Shown here: piece after piece, positions 24,622-33,722 of the stretch | Layout: every line of letters starts with the position of its first letter | Position numbering within the stretch: position 1 is the stretch's first letter | Assembly: GCF_007896845.1 (NCBI RefSeq) | Contig: NZ_VOHS01000005.1 | Coordinates: forward strand, 186,001 to 250,000 | Source of the DNA: Chitinophaga pinensis | Lineage (GTDB): Bacteria > Bacteroidota > Bacteroidia > Chitinophagales > Chitinophagaceae | Reading direction: 5' to 3' | Length of the DNA stretch: 64,000 nucleotides | Program-made: the position numbers and the translations under genes | The notes under the pieces: generated by a model | The model's input: the letters and a program-made list of their open reading frames with translations, nothing else | What the model was told of the DNA's origin: nothing | Databases searched by the model: none

Positions 24622-25266
24622 TCAGGATGTGGATGTTTTGCTTTTTCCAAAGAATAGTTTAATAAGAACAGGTAATGTAGTAATAATTATTAATATAATT
24701 ATGATCAGTTCCAGATGTTCTTTTAAAGAAGGAAAAGCTTTGTCCAGATAGTGACCAGCCAGCATCATGGAAAACACCCAGCAGAAAGAGCTGATGATGT
24801 TGAAGAACATGAAGCGTTTCTGTTCCATCTGTACGATACCCGCCACAATCGGAGCGAACGTGCGGATGATAGGCAGGAAGCGGGCGAGGAAGATTGCACC
24901 GCCACCATATTTCTCATAAAACTCCTTTGCCTGATAAAGATGTTTCTTTTTAAAGAAGAAGGTATCTTTTCTATTAAAGAGCAAGGGTCCTGATTTCCGG
25001 CCAAACCAGAATCCGACGTAGTTTCCAATTACTCCTGCCAACGCGATCATCACCATGATCAATACGAAAGGCACATTATAAAAGCTTTCACTAAGTAATC
25101 CAACATAGATACCAGCTACAAAAAGCAATGAATCTCCCGGAAGGAAGAAACCAACAAAGAGGCCGGTTTCCGCGAAAATGATCAGCAGTAATAAATACAA
25201 TCCACCATGATCAATGATCCATTGGGGGTTAATAAGGTGCTTGAATAACTCTATAAACTGGTCCAT
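24622..25266 (-). CDS. DedA-family membrane protein
   Basis: A 214-residue integral membrane protein. It contains the DedA hallmarks FFLPGDSLLFVAG near residue 40 and GGGAIFLARFLPIIRTFAPIVAG near 120-142, where the acidic and arginine residues are needed in characterised homologues. DedA proteins act as scramblases or flippases of undecaprenyl phosphate or phospholipids and affect membrane homeostasis. The MFS gene follows 38 bases downstream. Confidence 0.9.
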   Translation of the reverse strand: MDQFIELFKHLINPQWIIDHGGLYLLLLIIFAETGLFVGFFLPGDSLLFVAGIYVGLLSESFYNVPFVLIMVMIALAGVIGNYVGFWFGRKSGPLLFNRKDTFFFKKKHLYQAKEFYEKYGGGAIFLARFLPIIRTFAPIVAGIVQMEQKRFMFFNIISSFCWVFSMMLAGHYLDKAFPSLKEHLELIIIILIIITTLPVLIKLFFGKSKTSTS

Positions 25267-25403
25267 ATGTTCTTTATAATCTCGAAATCAGGTACTAATA
25301 TAGGTGCTTACACTGCCTTCCTTCCGCATCACATGCCTGTCGGGCATCGTATTCCACAGATAATGGGCAAAATAAGCATAAAACTGTTATTGATTTGTTA
25401 TAC

Positions 25404-26759
25404 TTACTTTAACTCGCCCGCCGGCCCGGTCACCAGTGAGTTTTCCCATTTAGAAACAACTGCAGTAGCCATTGCATTACCAATCACATTGGTTGCGGAA
25501 CGGCCCATGTCCAACAGGTGATCTACCCCGAGTAGCAGCAATAAGCCTGCTTCCGGAATGTTAAACATGGACAGGGTACCGGCGATTACTACGAGAGAAG
25601 CTCTCGGTACACCTGCAATCCCCTTACTGGTGATCATGAGTACAAGCAACATAGAAATCTGTTGTTCAATGCCCAGATGCATACTGTATGCCTGTGCTAT
25701 AAAGAGGCTGGCAAACGTCATGTACATCATAGAACCATCCAGATTAAAAGAATAACCCAATGGCAATACGAAACTAACGATACGTTTATCACAACCAAAC
25801 TTTTCCAGTTCTTCCATGGTACGCGGATAGGCTGCTTCGCTGCTGGCAGTACTGAAAGCCAGTAATAACGGATCTTTTACCAGACCGAGTAAAGTGAATA
25901 CCCTGGATCCAAGTACGACAAACCCGGCGCATGCCAATACGATCCATAAAGCGGCTAGCCCTACGTAGAACTGACCGATGAATTTTCCATAGGTCAGCAG
26001 AATGCCTAATCCCTTTTGTGAAATGATCGCTGCCATAGCGCCAAATACGGCGAATGGAGCAAAGTTCATTACATAGCCGGTTACTTTCAGCATGATGTGC
26101 GCTACGCTGTCCATGAATTTCACAACGATATCGCCTGCAGTACCGATAGCGGCAGTGGCTACACCAAAGAATAGTGCAAACACGACTATCTGGAGAATTT
26201 CGTTGTGTGCCATCGCGTTAATCACGCTATCAGGGAATACGTGCTGGAAAAATCCTTTCAGGGTCATGCTGGATGCAGCTACACCACTGCTGGCATGTGT
26301 ATCAGGTAAAGGCAGGTTCAGGGAGTGACCTGGTTGCATGATGTTTACCAGAATCAGTCCGAGAAACAGGGAAATGAAAGTAGCCGAAATAAACCATAAC
26401 ATGGTTTTACCACCTATACGTCCCACCGCTTTAATATCGCCTAATTTAGCCACACCCACTACCAGAGTGGAAAAGACGAGCGGAGCGATGATCATTTTTA
26501 CCAGTCGTAAAAATATATCAGTAAGAATCGAAATATTATCTGCGAATTTCAGAATTGTGGTCTCTCCGGTCTTGCCTCTTCCTGTATTCAATCCTGTGAT
26601 ATACCCGGACAATCCTCCATGGATGCCATTGTCAGTTATTGTCTCCTGAGCGCCACCACCGTATATTTCGGTGTAGTTCACGTTCACAATGTATCCTGTG
26701 AGGATACCCAATACCATGGCTATGAATATAAATAAGGTAAGCCGGTTGGATCTCTTCAT
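25404..26759 (-). CDS. Dicarboxylate/amino acid:cation symporter (DAACS)
   Basis: A 451-residue member of the GltP/DctA family, which imports glutamate, aspartate or C4-dicarboxylates with Na+ or H+. Seen are the N-terminal membrane segments, MIIAPLVFSTLVVGVAKLGD, the re-entrant loop region FSTASSEAAYPRTME (a serine-rich motif), LPLGYSFNLDGSMMY, the second hairpin LMITSKGIAGVPRASLVVI, and the transport-site stretch DRSATNVIGNAMATA near the end. An insert near residues 30-60 before the second helix is common in the phylum. It is divergent from the amino acid permease at 26960. Confidence 0.92.
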   Translation of the reverse strand: MKRSNRLTLFIFIAMVLGILTGYIVNVNYTEIYGGGAQETITDNGIHGGLSGYITGLNTGRGKTGETTILKFADNISILTDIFLRLVKMIIAPLVFSTLVVGVAKLGDIKAVGRIGGKTMLWFISATFISLFLGLILVNIMQPGHSLNLPLPDTHASSGVAASSMTLKGFFQHVFPDSVINAMAHNEILQIVVFALFFGVATAAIGTAGDIVVKFMDSVAHIMLKVTGYVMNFAPFAVFGAMAAIISQKGLGILLTYGKFIGQFYVGLAALWIVLACAGFVVLGSRVFTLLGLVKDPLLLAFSTASSEAAYPRTMEELEKFGCDKRIVSFVLPLGYSFNLDGSMMYMTFASLFIAQAYSMHLGIEQQISMLLVLMITSKGIAGVPRASLVVIAGTLSMFNIPEAGLLLLLGVDHLLDMGRSATNVIGNAMATAVVSKWENSLVTGPAGELK

Positions 26760-26959
26760 TCCTTGCCTTTTAATTACAATTAATATTTATGCTAAATGCT
26801 AAAATTCCCCAAAAATAAGGTTAGTACTGTAAAGTTGTAAGCTCATTTGTAAAATAAAAGCTGAGGGTTTGCTTTTTGATATTTATATTTGGCGATCTGT
26901 AATAAAACGAAACAACAAAACTAAACCACTTAAACGTCAACCACAATATCTCAATTAGT

Positions 26960-28465
26960 ATGGGCAAACTTTTTGTAAAAAAGCCAATCTCCCTGTTATT
27001 AGCTGAAGCGTCCGAATCTGAGAAAGGTCTCAAACGTACATTAGGTGCAGGATCACTTATAGCTTTGGGTATAGGCGCTATCATCGGTGCCGGGCTTTTT
27101 GTAAGAACAGCGGCTGCTGCGGGACAACATGCAGGTCCGGCTGTTACTATCTCTTTCATTATCGCTGCTATTGGTTGTGCCCTGGCAGGTCTTTGTTACG
27201 CTGAGTTTGCCTCAATGATCCCTATCGCCGGTAGTGCTTACACTTACTCTTACGCTACAATGGGTGAATTTATTGCATGGATCATTGGATGGGATCTTGT
27301 GCTGGAATATGCGCTTGGTGCTGCTACCGTGGCTATTGGCTGGTCGCAGTATCTCAACAAATTGCTTGAAAAGGTATTCGGACCCGGGTTTGCGATACCC
27401 TACGAGTGGTCTCACAGTCCTTTCGAAATTTCCGATGCAGGCGTTCACGGTATTATGAACGTACCTGCGGTATTTATATTATTAATCCTGTCTCTGTTAC
27501 TGATCCGTGGTATCGAGGGTTCTGCGATTGTTAATAACATCATCGTTATTACCAAAGTAGCTATCGTAATCCTGCTGATCATATTGGGATGGCAGTTTAT
27601 CAACCCGGCTAACCACACGCCATTTACTATTCCTGCTGATGCTGGTTCCGTAACTATGCACAACGGTAAAGTGGTGAATTATGCAGACTTCTGGTTCCAT
27701 GGGATACCAGGGGTATTGAGAGGTGCTGGTGTTGTATTCTTTGCATTCATTGGTTTTGATGCAGTTTCGACTGCTGCACAGGAAACAAAGAATCCTAAAA
27801 GAAATATGCCTGTAGGTATCCTTGCTTCACTGGCTATCTGTACTATACTTTACATCCTTTTCTCTTATGTACTGACTGGTATCGCTCCTTATCAGGACTT
27901 CCTGAAACAGGGTGGTGAAGCTTCCGTAGCTTATGCAATTGATACTTATATGCCAGGTTATCAGTGGTTATCCACATTTGTAACGGTGGCTATCCTCGCT
28001 GGTTTCTCTTCCGTGATCCTGGTGATGCTGTTAGGTCAGACAAGAGTATTCTACTCCATGTCTAATGACGGTCTGGTACCAAAAGTATTCTCCAATCTGC
28101 ATCCTAAATTCCGTACTCCATACAGATCTCAGCTGTTGTTCTTTGTTTTCGTATCCCTGTTTGCTGCATTCGTTCCGGACAGCGTTGTGGGTGATATGAC
28201 GAGCATCGGTACCCTGTTTGCATTTGTACTGGTTTGTCTGGGTGTGATCGTGATGAGAAAGACCAATCCTGATTTACCACGTGCATTCAAAACTCCTGCA
28301 GTACCATTTATTCCGATACTGGGTGCAATCTTCTGTCTGACTATGATTGTCAGTCTGGGTATTGAGAACTGGGCACGTCTTATCGTATGGCTGCTGATCG
28401 GTTTCGCTATCTATTTTGGTTATAGCGTGAAGAACAGTAAGGCCAGAAAAATGGGTCAGAAATAA
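26960..28465 (+). CDS. APC-family amino acid permease (CAT-like)
   Basis: A 501-residue transporter with the APC fold and 12 or more membrane segments. The first segment holds the substrate motif IALGIGAIIGAGLFV, and later come CYAEFASMIPIAGSAYTYSYATMGEFIAWIIGWDL and FFAFIGFDAVSTAAQETKNPKRNMP, the typical CAT-group sequence for cationic or broad amino-acid uptake. A TATATTTG element at 26884-26891 is a probable minus-7 box. A strong stem-loop follows. Confidence 0.9.
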   Translation: MGKLFVKKPISLLLAEASESEKGLKRTLGAGSLIALGIGAIIGAGLFVRTAAAAGQHAGPAVTISFIIAAIGCALAGLCYAEFASMIPIAGSAYTYSYATMGEFIAWIIGWDLVLEYALGAATVAIGWSQYLNKLLEKVFGPGFAIPYEWSHSPFEISDAGVHGIMNVPAVFILLILSLLLIRGIEGSAIVNNIIVITKVAIVILLIILGWQFINPANHTPFTIPADAGSVTMHNGKVVNYADFWFHGIPGVLRGAGVVFFAFIGFDAVSTAAQETKNPKRNMPVGILASLAICTILYILFSYVLTGIAPYQDFLKQGGEASVAYAIDTYMPGYQWLSTFVTVAILAGFSSVILVMLLGQTRVFYSMSNDGLVPKVFSNLHPKFRTPYRSQLLFFVFVSLFAAFVPDSVVGDMTSIGTLFAFVLVCLGVIVMRKTNPDLPRAFKTPAVPFIPILGAIFCLTMIVSLGIENWARLIVWLLIGFAIYFGYSVKNSKARKMGQK

Positions 28466-28486
28466 AATTATTCTCACAATACAGAT

Positions 28487-28537
28487 AACAAGGTCGGAAA
28501 ATCAGGCTGCAAAGGCATATGATTTTCCGGCCTTGTT
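28487..28537 (+). terminator. Terminator of the amino acid permease
   Basis: An 18-bp stem (28487-28504 with 28520-28537) contains one wobble and a 15-base loop, followed by GTTTTAAG. Confidence 0.8.
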
Positions 28538-28624
28538 GTTTTAAGAGAGCGGAAGAAGCTTATTATTACTATAAAAGTGACTATTTTTGCGTCTCGATTT
28601 TCTTAATAATTAATTATACCCACT

Positions 28625-29335
28625 ATGGGAAGAATATTTGAAGTAAGAAAGGCCACCATGTTTGCCAGATGGGACAGGATGGCCAAACAATTTACCAGGA
28701 TAGGCAAGGATATAGCGATTGCAGTAAAAGGAGGAGGTCCTGATCCTGAAAATAACCCCGCACTCCGCCGTTGTATAGCGAACGCCAAAGGTGTAAACAT
28801 GCCTAAAGACCGTGTAGAAGCGGCTATTAAAAGGGCGATGGGTAAGGATAAGACAGACTATGAAGAAGTTGTATATGAAGGATATGCGCCGCATGGTGTA
28901 GCTGTAATGGTAGAAACTGCGACCGACAATACTACCCGTACAGTTGCGAACGTGCGCATGCATTTCAATAAAGAAGGCGGTACGCTTGGTAACAGTGGCT
29001 CCGTAGGTTTCATATTTAACCGTACCGGTGTATTCAAGATCAAAAATGAAGGCCAGAACCTGGAAGACCTGGAGCTGGAACTGATCGATGCTGGTCTGGA
29101 AGAAATCGGTGAGGACAGCGAAGGTAATATCGTGCTGCATACACCATTTACTGAGTTTGGTAATATGTCCAAGGCACTGGAAGAAAGAAATATCATTCCT
29201 ATCAGTGCGGAGTTGCAACGTATTCCTACTACTACTGTTGAACTGAACGAAGAACAGGCAAAAGAAGTACTGACACTGATCGATCGTCTGGAACAGGACG
29301 ATGACGTACAGCAGGTTTTCCACAACCTCCGTTAA
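28625..29335 (+). CDS. YebC/PmpR family protein
   Basis: A 236-residue protein of the YebC/TACO1 family. The conserved start [37 protein letters not shown] and the middle [18 protein letters not shown] are clear. Characterised members bind DNA as regulators or, in other cases, help translation of proline-rich stretches. The latter is of interest next to the unusual EF-P of this genome, but no link is shown. TATTTTTG at 28582-28589 is a likely minus-7 element. A bidirectional terminator follows. Confidence 0.92.
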   Translation: MGRIFEVRKATMFARWDRMAKQFTRIGKDIAIAVKGGGPDPENNPALRRCIANAKGVNMPKDRVEAAIKRAMGKDKTDYEEVVYEGYAPHGVAVMVETATDNTTRTVANVRMHFNKEGGTLGNSGSVGFIFNRTGVFKIKNEGQNLEDLELELIDAGLEEIGEDSEGNIVLHTPFTEFGNMSKALEERNIIPISAELQRIPTTTVELNEEQAKEVLTLIDRLEQDDDVQQVFHNLR

Positions 29336-29354
29336 TACTCCTTGTAAGGATAAT

Positions 29355-29394
29355 AAAAAGAAAGGCCTCGTCTTGTGACGAGGCCTTTCTTTTT
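29355..29394. terminator. Bidirectional terminator
   Basis: An 18-bp perfect stem (29355-29372 with 29377-29394) with A/T runs at the ends lies between convergent yebC and the response regulator. Confidence 0.92.
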
Positions 29395-29433
29395 ATTTAT
29401 AATCAGTTGATGAGTCGCAGGTTTGCAGGTTGA

Positions 29434-30144
29434 TCAGAGCACGCGGCATACTTCGCTTTCAATGACAAGACGTAGTCCCTTGCCATGTATAGTTTCTAAT
29501 TTGATGGTATTATCCAGTTTGAAATGCTTCCGGATACGGGTCAGATATACATCCATGCTGCGGCCGGTAAAGAAATCATCGTTCCCCCATACGCTCAGTA
29601 AGATACCTTCCCGTTTCAGGCGTTTATTAGGATTATCACAAAGGAATTTCAGTAATTCAGCTTCCTTGGGGGGCAAATTGATGGTCTGGCTGGTTGGAGG
29701 ATGATATATCTTGAATTCGCTATAGTTGAAGATCAGCATTCCGAGTTTAAATATAATCTGCTTGTCATTTTGCAGCAGACGGCTTCTTTTCATGAATACA
29801 TCCATACGGCAAAGTAACTCTTCCATATTGAAAGGCTTTACCAGATAATCATCTCCACCACATTCAAAACCGTTCAGTTTATCCTGTTCCATATATCTTG
29901 AGGTAGTGAAAATAATAGGTATGTTCTCATTTCTATCCCTGATCTCTCTGGCAAGGGCGAATCCATCCATTCCCGGCATGACAACATCTAACAGACAAAT
30001 ATCAAATGGGCGTTCCTGGAAAGTGTTCCACCCCTCTTCTCCGTCAGAGCAATGTACTACAAGATAGCCGGCTTTTTCAAGATGGCTTTTGATGACTTTG
30101 GCGAAAAAATGATCGTCTTCTACTAACAGAACTCCTGCTTTCAT
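29434..30144 (-). CDS. Orphan OmpR/PhoB-family response regulator
   Basis: A 236-residue two-domain regulator. The receiver domain (residues 1-120) has the acidic pair ED(10-11), the phosphoacceptor Asp53 in LLDVVMPGMDG, Thr80 and Lys103 in LVKPF. The C-terminal winged-helix domain has LPPKEAELLKFLCDNPNKRLKREGILLSVWG and SMDVYLTRIRKHF, the PhoB-type recognition helix. No sensor kinase is nearby. Upstream at 30299-30318 is a TGAAC repeat box that also precedes the three small peptide genes at 55.6-57.2 kb. Proteins of this family bind tandem half-sites with 10-11 base period, so autoregulation and control of those genes is a fair hypothesis. Confidence 0.88.
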   Translation of the reverse strand: MKAGVLLVEDDHFFAKVIKSHLEKAGYLVVHCSDGEEGWNTFQERPFDICLLDVVMPGMDGFALAREIRDRNENIPIIFTTSRYMEQDKLNGFECGGDDYLVKPFNMEELLCRMDVFMKRSRLLQNDKQIIFKLGMLIFNYSEFKIYHPPTSQTINLPPKEAELLKFLCDNPNKRLKREGILLSVWGNDDFFTGRSMDVYLTRIRKHFKLDNTIKLETIHGKGLRLVIESEVCRVL

Positions 30145-30298
30145 AAATGGGATTTGGGTTGATGGTTAATTTAGAAGTCATTTCCTGACAAAATAGTGTT
30201 ACAAAATGACGAATTATTAACTCTTAACGTGGACTAAATGTTTATCCAATTTAGCTTTATTCTTTCAAATTTTGGCGACACGATGTACTGTATATCCA

Positions 30299-30318
30299 TT
30301 CATTTCGTTCATTCGCAA
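30299..30318 (-). promoter_or_regulatory. TGAAC repeat box upstream of the response regulator
   Basis: On the minus strand the site reads TTGCGAATGAACGAAATGAA. Fourteen bases (30300-30313) are identical to those in the box before peptide locus A (55820-55833), and the layout matches loci B and C. It is about 155 bases from the regulator start. The 30145-30567 gap otherwise contains no gene. Confidence 0.6.
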
Positions 30319-30525
30319 CCTAACGAAAAATAAGCATGTCTAATATATTAATTATCACTAAAAATAGGAAATAACATTTGGTTAATCTTATCAGGAAGTA
30401 TAGGACAGCTTGCTATGTTAAATAATTATTCAATTATTTTATAATACATTTATCATAAAAGGAATTTATAATATTTGCTGCACACATTAACATCTTCTTA
30501 AACCTACAACCTACACAACAAATTA

Positions 30526-30553
30526 AAAACGCAAGGCATTTGCCTTGCGTTTT
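30526..30553 (-). terminator. Terminator of the E1 fusion gene
   Basis: AAAACGCAAGGCA pairs perfectly with TGCCTTGCGTTTT (30526-30538 and 30541-30553). It lies 15 bases after the stop at 30568. Confidence 0.85.
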
Positions 30554-30567
30554 CTTATAATCAGTGA

Positions 30568-32967
30568 TTATTCTTCTATCATTTCCATTACTACCCTGAT
30601 CACGTCTTCCACATTCGGTTTGGAAAAGTAATCTCCATCTGAACCATATGCAGGTCTGTGTGCCTGTGCACTCAGTGTCCTTGGTGCAACATCCAGCCAT
30701 TTATAGCCACCCTGCAGTTCCATTACCTGCTGGAACATATAAGCTGTACCTCCCCCCGGAACGTCTTCATCAACAAAGAGAATACGGTTGGTCTTCTTCA
30801 GAGATTCCACGATCTGATGGTTGATATCAAATGGCAATAAGGTCTGCACATCTACCAGTTCGCAGGAAATACCGAATTTCTCCAAAGACCGGATGGCTTC
30901 TTCAATAACACGCAGTGTAGAACCATATGATACGATGGTAATATCTGTACCCTCGTGTATAACTTCAGGTACACCCAATGGCACTGTAAAAGTATCCAGA
31001 TTCAATGGCAGTTTTTCCTTCAGCCTGTATCCATTCAAAGATTCGATCACCAGTGCAGGTTCGTTAGCCGCAAGGAGCGTATTGTACATACCGGCGGCCT
31101 GTCCCATATTACGAGGCACACATACATTCATACCTCTCAGTGAACCAAGGATCATACTCATCGGAGAACCTGAATGCCAGATGCCTTCCAGACGGTGACC
31201 TCTCGTACGAACGATGATAGGACAGTACTGGATACCCTTTGTACGGTATTGGAGACTGGCCACATCATCACTGAGTGGTTGCAGGCCGTAGATCAGATAA
31301 TCCAGATATTGTATTTCTGCGATAGGACGTAATCCACGGAGTGCCATACCAATACCCTGTCCCATAATAGTCAGCTCACGGATACCGGTATCGAAGATGC
31401 GTTCCTTACCATGCTTTTGCTGTAAACCAGCAAATCCCTGGTTCACATCACCGATCTTACCTACGTCTTCTCCAAAAGCGAATACTTTCGGATTGTTTCC
31501 GATCAGCTGATCGAAGTATTTATTCAGTACTTCAAAGCCATTTATCGGAAGCGCACTGTTGTCATATTCCGCTGGCACTACCGGAACATTCTGCACAGAG
31601 TTTACGCCTTCAGCATATAACAGGGAGTTATAGTTATTCTTTTCGCTCGCCAGCAGATTCTCGTAATACTGCTTCAGTGCATCCATGGCAGGCGCTTTTA
31701 CACGTCTGTGTGCGAACAGAATGGTAGCAGCGGTTTTCAGCACATCGCGTCTCAGTGGCTCACGATTTGCTCTCAGCTCCTTCAATAATTCACTTACCAG
31801 ATCACTGTTTACATCAGGTAATCCAACTACGGCTTCACCATAGCTCAACATCTGCTGTACCTGCTGACGGATAGGTGTAATATATTTTTCCCATGCATTT
31901 TTGCGTGCATTCTGCGCTACTGTTTTTGCTTCTGCTTCAACTGCCAGCAGGGTAGCTTCATCCGACAGGGCATTTTCCAGAATCCACTGTCTCATCTGGT
32001 GATTACAGTCGAATTCTTTTTCCCACGACAGCCGTTCTTTGCTCTTATAACGCTCATGAGATCCACTGGTGGAGTGTCCCTGTGGTTGCGTCATTTCTTC
32101 AACATGGAATAATGCAGGTATGTGTGTCTCTCTCATCTTCCGGATACCGGCTTCAAAGGTTTCACACAGGGCTGCATAATCCCAGCCTTTCACTGTATAA
32201 ATATCAAAACCGTTAGAATCTTCCGTTTTACGGAATCCTTCCAGTGCGGCGCTGATTGAATCTTTAGTAGTCTGGTATTTACGCGGCACAGATATACCAT
32301 ACCCATCGTCCCATACAAATACAGCCAATGGTACCTGTAATACCCCGGCGGCATTCATAGTTTCCCAGAAATGTCCTTCTGAAGTAGATGCGTCGCCGAT
32401 AGTAGCAAAGCAGATCTCATTACCGTTGTTGGACAGTTTTGAGAACTCTTTCAATACTTCCACATCCCTGAATAACTTGGATGCAAAGGCAAGTCCCAGC
32501 GCACGTGGCATCTGTGCGGCAGTGGGCGACATATCTGTTGCGGTGTTCTTGATACTGGTCAGGTCCAGCCAATTACCATCCTTTGCAAGATTAGGTGTAG
32601 CAAAATGGGAATTCATCTGGCGTCCTCCTGAAAATGGCTCATTCGCCAGATCAGGGTCGGCATACATCTGTGAAAAGAATTGTTCTGGCGTAGCAATACC
32701 TGTAGCAAAGGCAAAAGTCTGGTCACGGTAATAACCCGAGCGAAAATCACCAGGCTGGAAATATTTGGCCATGGCAATCTGTGCCACTTCCTTTCCATCT
32801 CCGAAAATACCGAACTTGGCCTTACCGGTAAGTACTTCCTTACGGGCCAGCAGACTAACTTCCCTGCTTTCGCAGGCCAGGCGATAATCATTCAGTACTT
32901 CTTTCCGAAATTCATCGAATGATAACCGGCTTTCCATATTCATAGTCAGTTCATTGTTTTCTATCAT
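30568..32967 (-). CDS. Fused alpha/beta E1 of a 2-oxoacid dehydrogenase complex
   Basis: One polypeptide of 799 residues joins the E1 alpha (about 1-430) and beta (about 460-799) subunits of a TPP-dependent dehydrogenase, probably the branched-chain 2-oxoacid type. The alpha part has the TPP motif GDASTSEGHFWETMNAAG and HSTSGSHERYKS, the phosphorylation-loop region. The beta part has FGEDVGKIGDVNQGFAGL and VPRNMGQAAGMYN. Fusion is common in Bacteroidota. The enzyme decarboxylates 2-oxoacids and passes the acyl group to E2, which is not in the window. Starts at codons 9 or 11 are also possible. Confidence 0.9.
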   Translation of the reverse strand: MIENNELTMNMESRLSFDEFRKEVLNDYRLACESREVSLLARKEVLTGKAKFGIFGDGKEVAQIAMAKYFQPGDFRSGYYRDQTFAFATGIATPEQFFSQMYADPDLANEPFSGGRQMNSHFATPNLAKDGNWLDLTSIKNTATDMSPTAAQMPRALGLAFASKLFRDVEVLKEFSKLSNNGNEICFATIGDASTSEGHFWETMNAAGVLQVPLAVFVWDDGYGISVPRKYQTTKDSISAALEGFRKTEDSNGFDIYTVKGWDYAALCETFEAGIRKMRETHIPALFHVEEMTQPQGHSTSGSHERYKSKERLSWEKEFDCNHQMRQWILENALSDEATLLAVEAEAKTVAQNARKNAWEKYITPIRQQVQQMLSYGEAVVGLPDVNSDLVSELLKELRANREPLRRDVLKTAATILFAHRRVKAPAMDALKQYYENLLASEKNNYNSLLYAEGVNSVQNVPVVPAEYDNSALPINGFEVLNKYFDQLIGNNPKVFAFGEDVGKIGDVNQGFAGLQQKHGKERIFDTGIRELTIMGQGIGMALRGLRPIAEIQYLDYLIYGLQPLSDDVASLQYRTKGIQYCPIIVRTRGHRLEGIWHSGSPMSMILGSLRGMNVCVPRNMGQAAGMYNTLLAANEPALVIESLNGYRLKEKLPLNLDTFTVPLGVPEVIHEGTDITIVSYGSTLRVIEEAIRSLEKFGISCELVDVQTLLPFDINHQIVESLKKTNRILFVDEDVPGGGTAYMFQQVMELQGGYKWLDVAPRTLSAQAHRPAYGSDGDYFSKPNVEDVIRVVMEMIEE

Positions 32968-33174
32968 GCCTCTTTGTTAAAGTACAAAAGTAAGGTTAAT
33001 TATAGTTAATTATACAGTTGCAAAAGGTCTGAAAATGTAATGCGTAAAATAATTGGATTTTTTTTAATAAGATTTTAATAAATTCTTAGGTTCGACATTA
33101 AATTTGGCTGTAAATTTGTTAGTAAGTAAACGATGATCTTTTTTTTAACCAATCGTTTTAAAACCACATTATAC

Positions 33175-33567
33175 ATGAAAAAATTTATCTTATCCCTATT
33201 TGCGAGCATGCTGTTAACAACAGCTCTCTGGGCGCAGACACAGACCGGAAACCCTGTTGATGCAAAAGTAAAATTCAAACAGGAAACTATCGATTTCGGT
33301 AAAACCAAACTGAACAAGCCAGTTTCTGTTGATTTTGAATTCACAAACACTACCAAGGAACCAGTACTGATCGAAACTGCACGTGCCAGTTGCGGTTGTA
33401 CCACTCCTACCTGGACTAAAGAGCCAATCCTGCCAGGTAAAAAAGGTAAAGTAACTGCCAGCTACAGTGCTAACAGCGTTGGCCAGCAGAACAAAACTGT
33501 TTGGGTAAGGTTGAAAGGTGTTGATCAGGACAAAGAACTTCACCTGACAGGTACAGTTGAAAACTAA
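33175..33567 (+). CDS. Exported DUF1573 protein
   Basis: The 130-residue protein starts with a signal peptide (KKFILSLFASMLLTTALWAQ) and is one DUF1573 immunoglobulin-like domain. The family signature is visible as FKQETIDFGKTKLNKPVSVDFEFTN, then ARASCGCTTPTW, a conserved Cys-Gly-Cys motif, and LTGTVEN. Function of the family is unknown; members are exported and may bind other surface or periplasmic proteins. An upstream in-frame ATG at 33133 gives an implausible N-terminus. It has its own terminator. Confidence 0.85.
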   Translation: MKKFILSLFASMLLTTALWAQTQTGNPVDAKVKFKQETIDFGKTKLNKPVSVDFEFTNTTKEPVLIETARASCGCTTPTWTKEPILPGKKGKVTASYSANSVGQQNKTVWVRLKGVDQDKELHLTGTVEN

Positions 33568-33591
33568 TACTACAACCACCTTATAAAACGT

Positions 33592-33628
33592 AAAAAACGC
33601 CTTACAGTGACTCTGTAAGGCGTTTTTT
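33592..33628 (+). terminator. Terminator of the DUF1573 gene
   Basis: A 16-bp perfect stem (33592-33607 with 33613-33628) ends in a T-run. Confidence 0.93.
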
Positions 33629-33722
33629 TATGCCAGATAAACAGCTATCTCCACGTCTATCATTCTTAGCCGCAGATCGCCCCATAACCACTACCTTTGT
33701 ATACTCAAAATCAAAACAATTT

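Noticed and set aside
33630..33722. Longer N-terminus of the aminotransferase
   Set aside because: The 31 extra codons overlap the preceding terminator T-run and do not resemble the family.
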